Source of the DNA: Lentzea californiensis
Lineage (GTDB): Bacteria; Actinomycetota; Actinomycetes; Mycobacteriales; Pseudonocardiaceae
Length of the DNA: 64,000 nucleotides
Assembly (NCBI RefSeq): GCF_024648825.1
Contig: NZ_JANBBE010000008.1
Span: forward strand, 124,001-188,000
Reading direction: 5' to 3'
The notes under the pieces were generated by a model that saw nothing but the letters and a program-made list of their open reading frames with translations, had not been told where the DNA came from and ran no database searches. Made by a program: the position numbers and the translations under genes. Positions 1-9,585 of this stretch are shown here, piece by piece (positions within the stretch are counted from its first letter, which is position 1; every line of letters begins with the position of its first letter).

Positions 1-657
1 GGTGATGTGGATGTGCTCGGGGCACACCTCGCTGCAGCACTTGGTGATGTTGCAGAGTCCGAGCCCGTGCTCGTCCTGCGCCTGGTCGACGCGGTCCGCG
101 GTGTCGAGCGGGTGCATCTCCAGTTCGGCGACCCGCATGAGGAACCGCGGCCCGGAGAACGCCTCCTTGTTCTCCTCGTGGTCACGCACCACGTGGCAGG
201 TGTTCTGGCACAGGAAGCACTCGATGCACTTGCGGAACTCCTGCGAGCGCTCGACGTCGACCTGCTGCATCCGGTACTCGCCCGGTGCCAGGTCCTTCGG
301 CGGCGCGAACGACGGGACCTCGCGTGCCTTGGTGTAGTTGAAGGACACGTCGGTCACGAGGTCGCGGATGATCGGGAACGTCCGCATCGGCGTGACCGTG
401 ATCGTCTCCGACTCCTCGAAGATCGACATCCGGGTCATGCAGAGCAGCCGCGGCCGTCCGTTGATCTCCGCCGAGCACGAACCGCACTTGCCCGCCTTGC
501 AGTTCCACCGCACCGCGAGGTCCGGCGTCTGCGTGGCCTGCAGCCGGTGGATGATGTCGAGGACGACCTCGCCCTCGTTGACCTCGACGGTGAAGTCCTC
601 CAGCCCACCGCCGGAGTCGTCGCCGCGCCACACCCGGAACTTCCCCTGGTAGCTCAT
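1..657 (-). CDS. sdhB: Succinate dehydrogenase iron-sulfur subunit, 3' end cut by window edge
   Basis: This is the electron-transfer subunit of complex II, passing electrons from the SdhA flavin to menaquinone at the membrane. Reading back from the ATG at 657 gives MSYQGKFRVWRGDD. A 2Fe-2S cluster motif follows (CKAGKCGSCS, then a further Cys in RPRLLC), and then the ferredoxin-like motifs CIECFLCQNTC and CCSEVCPEHI. The C-terminus runs off the left edge, so about 219 residues are visible. Its ATG overlaps the sdhA TGA (ATGA), implying translational coupling. Order and sequence resemble the mycobacterial Sdh1 operon (Rv0247c-Rv0249c). Confidence 0.95.
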   Translation of the reverse strand, partial: MSYQGKFRVWRGDDSGGGLEDFTVEVNEGEVVLDIIHRLQATQTPDLAVRWNCKAGKCGSCSAEINGRPRLLCMTRMSIFEESETITVTPMRTFPIIRDLVTDVSFNYTKAREVPSFAPPKDLAPGEYRMQQVDVERSQEFRKCIECFLCQNTCHVVRDHEENKEAFSGPRFLMRVAELEMHPLDTADRVDQAQDEHGLGLCNITKCCSEVCPEHIHIT

Positions 658-2528
658 GCCAACTCCTCGGCGGTGAGGTACTTCTCCAGCTCGCTGCGGT
701 CGAACAGGTCCAGCAGGTCGTGCCGGATCGGGATCTGCGCCTTCTCCGTCACCTCGGCCCCGTCGCCGTCGGCTTTGCACACCAACAGCTTCCGGCGCCA
801 GTCGGCGTCCATCGACGGGTGGTCGTCGCGGGTGTGACCGCCGCGCGACTCGGTTCGCAGCAGCGCCGCCTTCGCCACGCACTCCGACACCAGCAGCATG
901 TTGCGCAGGTCGAGGGCGAGGTGCCAGCCGGGGTTGAACTGCTGGTGCCCCTCGACGGTCAGCGCCTGCGCGCGTTCCTTGAGCTTCTCCAGCCGCTGCA
1001 ACGCCTCCTGCATCTCACCGGCTTTCCGGATGATGCCGACGAGGTCGTTCATGGACTGCTGCAGCTCCATGTGCAGGGTGTACGGGTTCTCGCCGCCTTC
1101 CTGCTGGAAGGGTTTGAGCGCCGTGGCCCGCGCCTCGGTGACGATGTCCTCCGCCACGACAGGGCGTCCGGCCATCGCCCGCACGTACTCCGCGGCACCC
1201 GCGCCGGCCCTGCGCCCGAAGACGAGCAGGTCCGACAACGAGTTGCCGCCCAGCCGGTTCGAGCCGTGCATGCCGCCGGAGACCTCACCGGCCGCGAAGA
1301 GCCCTGGTACCGAGGAGGATCCGGTGTCGGGGTCCACCTCGACGCCGCCCATCACGTAGTGGCAGGTCGGGCCGACCTCCATCGGCTGCGCGGTGATGTC
1401 CACATCGGCCAGTTCCTTGAACTGGTGGTGCATGGACGGCAGCCGGCGGCGGATCTCCTCGGCGGGCAGACGCGTCGACACGTCGAGGAAGACGCCACCG
1501 TGCGGTGACCCGCGCCCTGCCTTGACCTCGGAGTTGATCGCACGGGCGACCTCGTCACGCGGCAGCAGTTCCGGCGGGCGCCGGTTGTTCGCCTGGTCGG
1601 TGTACCAGCGGTCGGCTTCTTCCTCGTTGTCGGCGTACTTGTCCTTGAACACCTCGGGGATGTAGTCGAACATGAACCGCTTGCCGTCGGAGTTGCGCAG
1701 CACACCACCGTCACCGCGGACGGACTCGGTGACGAGGATGCCCTTGACGGACGGCGGCCAGACCATCCCCGTGGGGTGGAACTGGATGAACTCCATGTTG
1801 ATCAGCGAGGCCCCGGCGCGCATCGCGAGCGCGTGGCCGTCGCCGGTGTACTCCCAGGAGTTCGAGGTGACCTTGAACGACTTGCCGATGCCGCCCGTCG
1901 CGAGGATCACCGCGGGCGCCTCGAACAGCACGAACCGGCCGGACTCGCGCCAGTAGCCGAACGCGCCGGCGATCTTGTCGCCGTCCTTGACGAGGTCGGT
2001 GACGGTGAACTCCTGGAACACCCGCAGACGTGCGTCGTAGTCGTCGAACTCCTTGAAGTCCTCCTGCTGCAACGACACGATCTTCTGCTGCAGCGTGCGG
2101 ATCAGTTCGAGGCCGGTGCGGTCGCCGACGTGCGCGAGCCGCGGGTACTCGTGGCCGCCGAAGTTGCGCTGCGAGATCCGGCCGTCCTTGGTGCGGTCGA
2201 ACAGCGCGCCGTAGGTCTCCAGCTCCCAGACCCGTTGCGGCGCTTCCTGTGCGTGCAGCTCGGCCATGCGCCAGTTGTTGAGGAACTTGCCACCGCGCAT
2301 GGTGTCGCGGAAGTGGACCTGCCAGTTGTCGCTCTCGTTCGCGTTGCCCATGGCGGCGGCGATACCGCCCTCGGCCATGACGGTGTGGGCCTTGCCGAAC
2401 AACGACTTGCAGAGGACGGCGGTGCGCAGGCCGTGCTCACGGGCCTCGATCGCGGCTCGCAGACCGGCACCACCCGCGCCGATCACGAGAACGTCGAACG
2501 AGTGCCTTTCCAGCTCGGGCAAAACCAC
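654..2528 (-). CDS. sdhA: Succinate dehydrogenase flavoprotein subunit
   Basis: This catalytic subunit oxidises succinate to fumarate with covalently bound FAD on the cytoplasmic face. The dinucleotide-binding motif VIGAGGAGLRAA is near the N-terminus, and the flavinylation region KSLFGKAHTVMAEGG follows. The substrate and capping regions include HPTGMVWPP, RDEVARAI and HGSNRLGGNSL. At 624 aa it is family-sized and very close to Rv0248c. The listed start is GTG at 2528. A TTG at 2522 lies 5 nt after AAGGAG, which overlaps the upstream stop, so the real start may be TTG (MPELERHSF). Confidence 0.97.
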   Translation of the reverse strand: MVLPELERHSFDVLVIGAGGAGLRAAIEAREHGLRTAVLCKSLFGKAHTVMAEGGIAAAMGNANESDNWQVHFRDTMRGGKFLNNWRMAELHAQEAPQRVWELETYGALFDRTKDGRISQRNFGGHEYPRLAHVGDRTGLELIRTLQQKIVSLQQEDFKEFDDYDARLRVFQEFTVTDLVKDGDKIAGAFGYWRESGRFVLFEAPAVILATGGIGKSFKVTSNSWEYTGDGHALAMRAGASLINMEFIQFHPTGMVWPPSVKGILVTESVRGDGGVLRNSDGKRFMFDYIPEVFKDKYADNEEEADRWYTDQANNRRPPELLPRDEVARAINSEVKAGRGSPHGGVFLDVSTRLPAEEIRRRLPSMHHQFKELADVDITAQPMEVGPTCHYVMGGVEVDPDTGSSSVPGLFAAGEVSGGMHGSNRLGGNSLSDLLVFGRRAGAGAAEYVRAMAGRPVVAEDIVTEARATALKPFQQEGGENPYTLHMELQQSMNDLVGIIRKAGEMQEALQRLEKLKERAQALTVEGHQQFNPGWHLALDLRNMLLVSECVAKAALLRTESRGGHTRDDHPSMDADWRRKLLVCKADGDGAEVTEKAQIPIRHDLLDLFDRSELEKYLTAEELA

Positions 2529-2531
2529 TCC

Positions 2532-3296
2532 TTAGTTGATGAAGCGGAGGTCGGAGATCGTTCCCGAGGCGACCAGCGCGACGTACAGGTCCGTGAGGCA
2601 GACGAAGATCAGCGAGGCCCAGGCGAGTTGCATGTGCCGGTTGTTCAGCTTCGAGATCTGCGTCCACGCCCAGTACCGGACCGGGTGCTTGGAGAAGTGC
2701 TTGAGCCGCCCGCCCGCGATGTGCCGGCACGAGTGGCACGACAGCGTGTACGCGGCGAGCAGGCTCACGTTGACCAGCAGGATGATGTTGCCCAGGCCGA
2801 CGCCGGTGCCGAACGCGAGGACCGCGTCGTAGATGTTGATCAGCAGCAGGAGTGACGCCGCGTAGAAGAAGTAGCGGTGCAGGTTCTGGGCGATCAGCGG
2901 GAACCGCGTCTCACCGGTGTACTTGCTGTGCGGCTCGGCCACCGCGCACGCGGGCGGGGACGCCCAGGCAGCGCGGTAGTAGGCCTTGCGGTAGTAGTAG
3001 CAGGTGATCCGGAATCCCAGCAGGAACGGGATGATCAGCAGCGGCGGTGTCAGGAAGCCCGGCAGCGCCGGGAACCACTGACCGAAGTGCGAGGCCGCCG
3101 GGATGCACTCCTCCGTGAGGCACGGCGAGTACATCGGTGTGAGGTAGTGGTACTGGTCGACCCAGTAGTAGTCCCCCTGGAACGTGCGGAACGCCGCGTA
3201 GATCGAGATGAGCAGCAGGCCGACGAATGTCGTCAGCGGCGGCAACCACCATCGGTCCGTGCGCAGAGTCCTGGCGGCGATCTCTGCCCTCGCCAT
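2532..3296 (-). CDS. sdhC: Succinate dehydrogenase membrane anchor (Sdh1-type cytochrome b-like subunit)
   Basis: This 254-residue integral membrane protein anchors SdhAB and forms the quinone site. About five hydrophobic segments are visible (for example FVGLLLISIYAAF, PLLIIPFLLGF, AASLLLLINIYDAVLAF and NIILLVNVSLLAAYTL). Conserved elements include HRYFFY, CHSCRH and the terminal NNRHMQLAWASLIFVCLTD. It precedes sdhA and sdhB in one operon, as in Rv0249c. I infer the Sdh1-type anchor from gene order and overall resemblance. Haem ligation cannot be judged from sequence alone. Confidence 0.88.
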   Translation of the reverse strand: MARAEIAARTLRTDRWWLPPLTTFVGLLLISIYAAFRTFQGDYYWVDQYHYLTPMYSPCLTEECIPAASHFGQWFPALPGFLTPPLLIIPFLLGFRITCYYYRKAYYRAAWASPPACAVAEPHSKYTGETRFPLIAQNLHRYFFYAASLLLLINIYDAVLAFGTGVGLGNIILLVNVSLLAAYTLSCHSCRHIAGGRLKHFSKHPVRYWAWTQISKLNNRHMQLAWASLIFVCLTDLYVALVASGTISDLRFIN

Positions 3297-3341
3297 TGCT
3301 CACCTTTCTGGGGGTCCACGTCGTTGTGGAGGAAACGCGTA

Positions 3342-3368
3342 ACGGCCCCCGCGGTCTGCGAGGGCCGT
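3342..3368 (-). terminator. Hairpin between the small ORF and the sdh operon
   Basis: ACGGCCC (3342-3348) pairs with GGGCCGT (3362-3368), with an inner CGC/GCG extension. It lies just past the stop of the 3383-3673 gene and before sdhC, so it can end the upstream transcript or attenuate read-through. There is no T-run. Confidence 0.45.
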
Positions 3369-3382
3369 GAGTAAGGGCTGGG

Positions 3383-3673
3383 TCAGGTCCGGTTCCGGTA
3401 CCCACCAAGTCCTTCGTCGTCCGCGTCCTTCCAGAGCGACTCGTCGTAAGGCGTGTCTGGCACGACCACGACCTCGCGTTCCACTTGAGGCGCTTCACGC
3501 TGCCTCGGGGTGCTCAGGTCGACGAGTTCGGTGGCGTCGATGTCCATGCGTTCCACGTCGTTGGCCAGGCGTTGCACGGCTGCCACGTCGCCGTACCTGG
3601 TGCGCAGGTTGCTGACGGCATGCCGCATCTGGCCGATGACCCGGCGCAGCTCGACGATCTCCGTGGAGTTCAT
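3383..3673 (-). CDS. Small conserved hypothetical protein
   Basis: I do not recognise the 96-residue product. The start ATG at 3673 was chosen because GGAGG sits 7 nt upstream and gives MNSTEIVELRRVIGQMRHA. An earlier in-frame start would add an unlikely 44-residue extension. The N-terminal half looks helical with regularly spaced hydrophobics (a possible coiled coil). The C-terminal half is acidic and probably disordered. There are no signal peptide or membrane segments. It lies upstream of the sdh operon on the same strand and may be weakly cotranscribed with it. Confidence 0.7.
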   Translation of the reverse strand: MNSTEIVELRRVIGQMRHAVSNLRTRYGDVAAVQRLANDVERMDIDATELVDLSTPRQREAPQVEREVVVVPDTPYDESLWKDADDEGLGGYRNRT

Positions 3674-3900
3674 GGGACACCTCCGTTCCAAGGTCGTGCC
3701 CCGCACTCTGCCCAATCTCAAGCCATGTGACAAGCACCACACGCCAAGATTCAAAACTGGTCGCCTCCCATCTACTGAATCGTTTTTGTGTCCGCGACCA
3801 GCCATGACTTACTGTGTGTGGCGTCACGCCCGTCTGTGGGACGCCACCGTTGTCGTCTCGTAAGGGCCCCACCACGGCCCGTGATGACCCGGAGACCCCC

Positions 3901-5757
3901 ATGACCGAACTGCATCCTGTTCTGACAGAGGTGACACGCCGGATCGCCGCCCGAAGCGCCGATTCACGCCGTGCGTACCTCGAACGCGTGGCCGCCGCCG
4001 CGCAGGACGGAACGTCCCGGTCCGGCTTCGCCTGCAGCAACCTCGCGCACGGCTTCGCCGGAATCACCGGCGGCGACAAGGCCGCGCTGCGCGCGCTGCG
4101 CAAGTCCAACGTCGCGATCGTGTCGTCCTACAACGACATGCTGTCGGCCCACCAGCCGTTCCAGGAGTACCCCGCCTGGATCAAGGACGCGGTCCGCGCT
4201 GTCGGCGGCGTGTCCCAGTTCGCGGGCGGTGTGCCCGCGATGTGCGACGGCATCACCCAGGGCCGCGAGGGCATGGAGCTGTCGCTGTTCAGCCGCGACG
4301 TCATCGCGATGTCGACCGGTGTGGCGCTGTCGCACGAGATGTTCGACGCCGCGGTGCTGCTCGGCGTGTGCGACAAGATCGTGCCGGGCCTGCTGATCGG
4401 CGCGCTGTCGTTCGGGCACCTGCCGTCGATCCTGGTGCCCGCGGGCCCGATGTCGTCCGGCCTGTCGAACAAGGAGAAGGCCCGCGTCCGGCAGCTGTAC
4501 GCGGAGGGCAAGGCGTCCCGCGAGGACCTGCTGGAGGCCGAGGCCGCCTCGTACCACTCCCCCGGCACCTGCACGTTCTACGGCACCGCGAACTCGAACC
4601 AGATGGTCGTCGAGGTCATGGGCCTGCACCTGCCGGGCGCCTCGTTCGTGCCGCCCGGCACCACGCTCCGCCGCGCCCTGACCGAGCACGCGGGCCGCCG
4701 CGCCGTCGAGATGGCCAAGGGCGAGGGCTACACCCCGATCGCGCACGTCGTCGACGAGAAGGCCGTGGTCAACGGCGTGGTCGCGCTGCTGGCGACCGGC
4801 GGTTCGACGAACCACACGATGCACCTCGTGGCCATCGCCGCCGCCGCGGGCATCGAGCTGAGCTGGGACGACTTCTCCGACCTGTCCGCGGTGGTGCCGC
4901 TGATCGCGCGGGTCTACCCGAACGGCGGCGCCGACATCAACCACTTCCAGGCGGCGGGCGGCGTCCAGTTCGTCGTGGGCACCCTGCTGGACTCCGGCCT
5001 GCTGCACGCCGACGTCAACACCGTCGCTGGCCACGGCCTGGACCGCTACCGCCAGGAACCGATGCTCGCCGACGGCGAACTGGTCTGGGTCGACGGCCCC
5101 GGCCGCTCCCTGGACCTCGAGGTCCTGCGCCCGACCTCCGACCCGTTCGCCTCCGACGGCGGCCTGCGCATGCTCACCGGCAACCTGGGCCGCGCCGTCA
5201 TCAAGGTCTCGGCCGTGGCGACGGAGAACCACGTCGTCGAGGCCCCCGCCCGCGTCTTCACCACCCAGGAGGCGTTCCAGGAGGCCTTCAAGGCGGGCGA
5301 ACTGGACCGCGACGTCGTCGTGGTGGTCCGCCAGCAGGGCCCGCAGGCCAACGGCATGCCCGAACTCCACAAGCTCACCCCGCCGCTCGGCGTCCTGATG
5401 GACCGCGGCTACAAGGTGGCGCTGGTGACCGACGGCCGCATGTCCGGCGCCTCGGGCAAGATCCCGGCCGCCATCCAGCTCACCCCGGAGGCCGCAGTCG
5501 GCGGCCCGCTCGGCCGGGTCCGCGACGGCGACGTCGTGCGGCTGGACGCCACCGCCGGAACCCTGGAGGTCCAGGTTTCGGTGGAGGAGCTGGCGACGCG
5601 TCCATTGGTGGACTTCCCGCCGACGAGCCGCGAGTGGATGGGCACGGGTCGCGAACTCTTCGCCGCCCTGCGCCGTAGCGTCGGACCGGCCGACCGCGGC
5701 GCGACGGTGTTCGGCCCGATCACCGCCGACCACTTCGCCCCGGTGACCCACCACTAG
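3901..5757 (+). CDS. edd: Phosphogluconate dehydratase (Entner-Doudoroff)
   Basis: This enzyme dehydrates 6-phosphogluconate to 2-keto-3-deoxy-6-phosphogluconate in the cytosol. It is a 618-aa IlvD/Edd family protein. The Fe-S ligand Cys are in AMCDGITQG and GVCDKIVPG. Other hallmarks are [40 protein letters not shown] and [17 protein letters not shown] chose ATG 3901 ([11 protein letters not shown]), preceded by GGAG, over an upstream in-frame ATG. Its partner eda is 389 bp downstream, and together they convert 6-phosphogluconate to pyruvate and glyceraldehyde-3-phosphate. No zwf or pgl gene lies beside them. Confidence 0.95.
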   Translation: MTELHPVLTEVTRRIAARSADSRRAYLERVAAAAQDGTSRSGFACSNLAHGFAGITGGDKAALRALRKSNVAIVSSYNDMLSAHQPFQEYPAWIKDAVRAVGGVSQFAGGVPAMCDGITQGREGMELSLFSRDVIAMSTGVALSHEMFDAAVLLGVCDKIVPGLLIGALSFGHLPSILVPAGPMSSGLSNKEKARVRQLYAEGKASREDLLEAEAASYHSPGTCTFYGTANSNQMVVEVMGLHLPGASFVPPGTTLRRALTEHAGRRAVEMAKGEGYTPIAHVVDEKAVVNGVVALLATGGSTNHTMHLVAIAAAAGIELSWDDFSDLSAVVPLIARVYPNGGADINHFQAAGGVQFVVGTLLDSGLLHADVNTVAGHGLDRYRQEPMLADGELVWVDGPGRSLDLEVLRPTSDPFASDGGLRMLTGNLGRAVIKVSAVATENHVVEAPARVFTTQEAFQEAFKAGELDRDVVVVVRQQGPQANGMPELHKLTPPLGVLMDRGYKVALVTDGRMSGASGKIPAAIQLTPEAAVGGPLGRVRDGDVVRLDATAGTLEVQVSVEELATRPLVDFPPTSREWMGTGRELFAALRRSVGPADRGATVFGPITADHFAPVTHH

Positions 5758-5776
5758 CCGTTCCGCCTTGGCCTCA

Positions 5777-5788
5777 CCAATATATTGG
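5777..5788. promoter_or_regulatory. AT-rich dyad CCAATATATTGG
   Basis: This is a perfect 12-bp palindrome 20 bp past the edd stop. A block of eight consecutive A/T bases is striking at this GC content. The same CAATATATTG core recurs at the gntR start codon (28781-28790). Confidence 0.5.
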
Positions 5789-5817
5789 CCTCGATACCAC
5801 AGCTGACCTGTGCCTTA

Positions 5818-5857
5818 GCAATGACTCTTTGGACTTCGTCGTCAAAAGACCCATTGC
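5818..5857. repeat. Dispersed palindrome copy 1 (A/A, imperfect)
   Basis: The arms GCAATGACTCTTTGGAC and GTCAAAAGACCCATTGC pair with three mismatches around centre 5837.5. The element is 60 bp after the edd stop. It is a decayed version of the perfect A-type copy at 12138-12185. Confidence 0.85.
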
Positions 5858-5965
5858 AAAGGCGCGGCGAAGCCCGACAACACAGTCCGCCAACGCCGCC
5901 CGCCGACCGCGCCGGCATCACCGCCCAGCCCGTCCCGCGACCGCCCGTGCCACCTGCCCGGATGC

Positions 5966-6009
5966 CATTGCAATGAGTCTTTGACTTCGTCCGCAAACGT
6001 TTTTTGCAT
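5966..6009. repeat. Dispersed palindrome copy 2 (A/B chimera)
   Basis: The left half begins GCAATGAGTCTTT as in A-type copies. The right half reads GTCCGCAAACG followed by a T-run and TTGCA, as in B-type copies. Pairing between halves is therefore partial. It lies between edd and eda. Confidence 0.8.
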
Positions 6010-6081
6010 CCGACTGAGGGCAGCAGGCGCGAGACCGACAGACGTAAGGACGGCTGGTGCGGCGGCAGGCAGACTGATATG

Positions 6082-6091
6082 CGATATATCG
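6082..6091. promoter_or_regulatory. AT-rich dyad CGATATATCG upstream of eda
   Basis: This perfect 10-bp palindrome is preceded by CTGATATG and lies 55 bp before the eda GTG, in operator position. Related dyads occur at 28781, 40828, 46743 and 58930. The binding protein is unknown; a GntR/FCD or PadR-type repressor is a guess. Confidence 0.5.
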
Positions 6092-6146
6092 GTTTCGGTT
6101 CCACACCCGGCCCAAGACTCGGCCCAGTTCGGCAAGGAGAGCAGCA

Positions 6147-6794
6147 GTGACCAACGGTGACAATCTTCGGGTGACGACCGGCGCGGACCTCCTCGGCCTG
6201 TCGCCAGTCATCCCCGTCGTCGTGGTCGACGACGCCGACCACGCGGTGCCGCTCGCCCAGGCACTGCTGCGCGGTGGCGTTCGCGTCATCGAACTCACGC
6301 TGCGCACCCCTGCCGCGCTGGCCGCGATCGAGAACGTCGCGCGCGAGGTCCCGGAGATCGTGATCGGCGCGGGCACCATCACGGCACCGGAGCACGCGGA
6401 GCAGGCGGCGAAGGCCGGGGCGGCGTTCCTCGTCACTCCCGGCACCACCGACCGGGTGCTCGACGCGGCCGACGCGACCGGGCTGCCGTACCTGCCGGGC
6501 GCGGCGACGGTGTCCGAGGTGCTGCGGCTGGCCGAGCGCGGGCTGACCGCGCTGAAGTTCTTCCCGGCCGAGGCGGCGGGCGGGGTCGACTACCTGAAGT
6601 CGATCGGCGGCCCGGTCCCGCACGTGCGGTTCTGCCCGACCGGTGGCATCACCCCGCAGACCGCGCCGAACTACCTCGCGCTGTCGAACGTCGGTTGCGT
6701 TGGCGGCTCATGGCTGGCTCCCAAGGACGCGCTCGTGCAGGGCGACTGGGACCGCATCGAGACCCTTGCCCGCGAGGCGTCACAGCTCGGGTGA
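6147..6794 (+). CDS. eda: KDPG aldolase
   Basis: This 2-keto-3-deoxy-6-phosphogluconate aldolase makes pyruvate plus glyceraldehyde-3-phosphate, the second specific step of the Entner-Doudoroff pathway. The 215-aa protein has the class I aldolase features: catalytic Glu in RVIELTLRT, GAGTI, FLVTPGTT, the Schiff-base Lys in ALKFFPAEAAGG, and the phosphate-binding CPTGGI. The GTG start at 6147 follows AAGGAGA. The gene converges on the LuxR-type regulator with a 15-bp gap. Confidence 0.95.
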   Translation: MTNGDNLRVTTGADLLGLSPVIPVVVVDDADHAVPLAQALLRGGVRVIELTLRTPAALAAIENVAREVPEIVIGAGTITAPEHAEQAAKAGAAFLVTPGTTDRVLDAADATGLPYLPGAATVSEVLRLAERGLTALKFFPAEAAGGVDYLKSIGGPVPHVRFCPTGGITPQTAPNYLALSNVGCVGGSWLAPKDALVQGDWDRIETLAREASQLG

Positions 6795-6809
6795 CCCAGT
6801 TCGTCGCCG

Positions 6810-9350
6810 TCAGGACCACAAGGCGGCGACGAGCTCAGCTCGTCCCGTGATGCCGAGCTTGCGGTAGGCGCTCGACAGGTGCAGTTCCACCGTGCGACGG
6901 GTGAGGTGCAGGGCTTCGGCGATCTGCCGGTTCGTCAGGCCCTGCGCCGCCATCCGCGCCACCCGGTTCTCCTGCTTGGTCAGGCCCTGCACCTGGTCGT
7001 CCTCGTGGCGGACCTCGTTGCCCGCGAGTTTGGCCAGCGGGTGCGCGCTCAGCTGGCGGGCCAGTTCGAACGACCGCCGCAGGTGGGCTGCGGCCTCGTC
7101 GGTCCGGCACTTGCGGCGCAGGTGGTGACCGAGCCAGTACAACGACTGGGCGTGCAGCAGGCGGTGCGGTGACGAGGCGAGGAGTTGTTCGGCCTCGGTG
7201 AGGACGTCGATGTCGTCGGTGCTCATGCCGACGCTCATCAACGCCGTGCCGATCACCCTCGGCGACCCCCACCGCTTGGCCAGGTCGAGTTCCTCGTGCG
7301 CGAGCCGTGCAGCGTCGTCACGGTTGCCCAGCGCCAGGTACGCGCGCACGGCGTGGTGCCGCCACGCGATGAGCGCGGGGTTGGGCATCTCGCGTGCGGT
7401 GAGCCTGCGGCCGGCTTCCAGCAGGTCCTCCAGCGCGCCCTCCGCGTGGCACGACGCGAGCTTGAGCCGGCCGCGGGCGTAGACGATGTTGATGTGCTGC
7501 AACAGGTCGCCGTCCTCGGCGACGAGCGGGGCCGCCTCGTCGAACTGGCCCATCTCGATGCAGACCTCGGCGAGCTTCGCGGTCGCGAGCACGACGGCCG
7601 GGCACTCCACGTTGCCCGTCGAGACCGGCGGCGTCAGGAACGTGTACGCGCGCGCCAGGTCGCCGCTGTTGTGGAAGGCGCAGGCGCGGGCGATCATGCT
7701 GAGCATCCCGCGGCGCAGGTGCGGGTCGTGCGAGACCGGCGCGGTGCTGTGCGAGCGCCAGAACTTGTTGATGTGCCCGGGGTTGTCGCCAAGTACCGGC
7801 ACGAGGAACGTGAAGATGTAGGACGCGCCGAAGGCGTCGATCCACTCACCGTCCAGTGCCTCCAGCGCGTACTCGACGGCTTCGGAGTACGAGTCGCCGC
7901 TGCGGGCGTTGCCGACCGCGAGCAACGCGGACCGGGCACGCTTGAGGTTCGGGTCCTGCGGGACGTCGCTGACGAGATCTTCGAAGTACTTGCCCGCGCA
8001 GTTGGCCATGTGCGCGTCGCGGTTGGCCGCCAGCAGATAGGTGGTGCAGACGAGGTTCCAGACCAGGTCGCGGTCTTCCGGCAGCAGGCGGGCGACGACC
8101 ATGATCGCGAGTGAGACGGCGAAGTGCGCGTCCGAACCCGTGCACATGCGCTGGATCAACGCCAGCGCGACGTTCGCGGCGAGGTGCGGGTCCTCGCACC
8201 TCACCAGTGCGTCGCGGACCCGGTCGCGGCCCAGTGCGTTGTCCCGCAGGTGTTCCGTGTGCCCGAGTTCGACGACGATCGCCAGGCGGTCCTCTTCGGA
8301 CAGATGTTCTTCGAGCGCCCGTTCCAGGTGCTCGACGCCGCCGACCTCGCGCAGCAGGTCGACGGACCAAGGTAAGCGCACGGACCTGGCTTTCAGCACG
8401 TGCTCGGCGACGCGCTCGTCCGGGGCGTCCGACTCGAACAGCAACCAGGCGGCGCGGGCGTGCGCGGCGGAACGGACCGCGATCGGCATGTCGGCGAGAA
8501 TGCTGTTGCGCACGAACGGATACCGGAACGTCAGCGGGTCGGTGTCGGCGAGCACGCCGAGGCGGACGAGCATGTCGACGGCGGGCAGCGCGTCGAGACC
8601 GGTGAGAGCGGAGAGCAGTTCCAGACCGGCGTCGCCGTCGAGGACCGCCGCGGACCGGGCGACCTCGGCGGCGCCGGTGTACTCGCGCAGCCGCATGCCG
8701 ATCATCTCGCCGACCGCGGCCGAACCCTCGCCTTCCTCGCGCAGCAAGGCTTGCAGCAGATAGGGGTTGCCGCCGGTGAGCTCGTGGCAGCGCTTCGCGT
8801 CCCGGCCAGGGAGGTTCTCGGTGAGGCTTTCGACGGCGGTGACGTCGAGGCCGGCGAGGTCGAGGCGGTTCGGGTGGGCGCCGGCGATCTCGGGCAGCGT
8901 GACCTCGTCCGTGGAGAGGTAGCCCTGGGACGCGCCGAGCGCGATGACGACCGGCATCTCCTGCAGCCGTGGGCGCAGGTACGCGAGCGCGCGCTTGGAG
9001 AAGGTGTCGGCGACGTGCACGTCGTCGATGACCATCAGGATCGGTCCCTTGCGCGCGGAGTTCGCGGCGCGAGCGTACAGCTCTTCCAGGTCGTGCTCGT
9101 TCGCGAGGCACGGTGCGAGCTGCCGCACCACCGCGCCGGGGAGGTGGCTCTCCAGGCGGGCGCTCTTGGCGAGACGGACGGTGAACCCGCGTGCGCGGGC
9201 GTCGGCGGCGAGCGCGTCGAGCACCGCCGTCTTGCCGATGCCGAACCCGCCGGTGACGACGACGCACGAGCCGGTTCCCTGGACGGCGTCGTCCAGCAAA
9301 CGTCCGAGAGTCGCGAGTTCCGAGTCCCGGCCGAGTAGTGGAGATGTCAC
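6810..9350 (-). CDS. Large ATP-binding LuxR-family regulator (LAL type)
   Basis: This 846-aa regulator has an N-terminal AAA/NACHT-like ATPase and a C-terminal LuxR DNA-binding domain. Walker A is GGFGIGKTA near residue 35, and the Walker B-like ILMVIDDVHVAD is near 104. A long TPR-like helical middle follows. The C-terminal 60 residues contain LTKQENRVARMAAQGLTNRQ and the recognition helix TRRTVELHLSSAYRKLG. LAL/MalT-like proteins are usually signal-responsive activators. The target is unknown; the neighbouring eda is convergent. The start is GTG at 9350. Confidence 0.9.
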   Translation of the reverse strand: MTSPLLGRDSELATLGRLLDDAVQGTGSCVVVTGGFGIGKTAVLDALAADARARGFTVRLAKSARLESHLPGAVVRQLAPCLANEHDLEELYARAANSARKGPILMVIDDVHVADTFSKRALAYLRPRLQEMPVVIALGASQGYLSTDEVTLPEIAGAHPNRLDLAGLDVTAVESLTENLPGRDAKRCHELTGGNPYLLQALLREEGEGSAAVGEMIGMRLREYTGAAEVARSAAVLDGDAGLELLSALTGLDALPAVDMLVRLGVLADTDPLTFRYPFVRNSILADMPIAVRSAAHARAAWLLFESDAPDERVAEHVLKARSVRLPWSVDLLREVGGVEHLERALEEHLSEEDRLAIVVELGHTEHLRDNALGRDRVRDALVRCEDPHLAANVALALIQRMCTGSDAHFAVSLAIMVVARLLPEDRDLVWNLVCTTYLLAANRDAHMANCAGKYFEDLVSDVPQDPNLKRARSALLAVGNARSGDSYSEAVEYALEALDGEWIDAFGASYIFTFLVPVLGDNPGHINKFWRSHSTAPVSHDPHLRRGMLSMIARACAFHNSGDLARAYTFLTPPVSTGNVECPAVVLATAKLAEVCIEMGQFDEAAPLVAEDGDLLQHINIVYARGRLKLASCHAEGALEDLLEAGRRLTAREMPNPALIAWRHHAVRAYLALGNRDDAARLAHEELDLAKRWGSPRVIGTALMSVGMSTDDIDVLTEAEQLLASSPHRLLHAQSLYWLGHHLRRKCRTDEAAAHLRRSFELARQLSAHPLAKLAGNEVRHEDDQVQGLTKQENRVARMAAQGLTNRQIAEALHLTRRTVELHLSSAYRKLGITGRAELVAALWS

Positions 9351-9585
9351 CTCTGTCTACCCCTGCCTTCGGTACCGAGAGGACCGCAGGTCGAAGGTTT
9401 CGGTGTTCCTTCGGTGCCGACCGTAGAGACCTGCGCTTCGTCGTCGGGCAAACTTACCCACAGGTAACGACCAACGGAACTGTGAGCTGTTCGCAGTGGT
9501 GAGCGGGTGCAACGCGATGATCTTCGCGAGGCTGGTGCGCGGATGGTTCCGCCTCGCCTGCCTGCTCATCGGCTCCCGCCAGGGT

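Larger units (their letters stand above)
5758..6146. other. 389-bp edd-eda gap with two palindromes and two AT-rich dyads
   Basis: No credible gene lies here. The gap holds CCAATATATTGG (5777-5788), an imperfect A-type palindrome (5818-5857), an A/B chimeric palindrome (5966-6009) and CGATATATCG (6082-6091). The last is 55 bp before the eda GTG. The two palindromes may end edd transcription, and the AT-rich dyad nearest eda is placed like an operator. Confidence 0.7.

Noticed and set aside
3964-5754. 596-codon minus-strand frame opposite edd
   Set aside because: It has shadow composition, and edd is unambiguous on the other strand.
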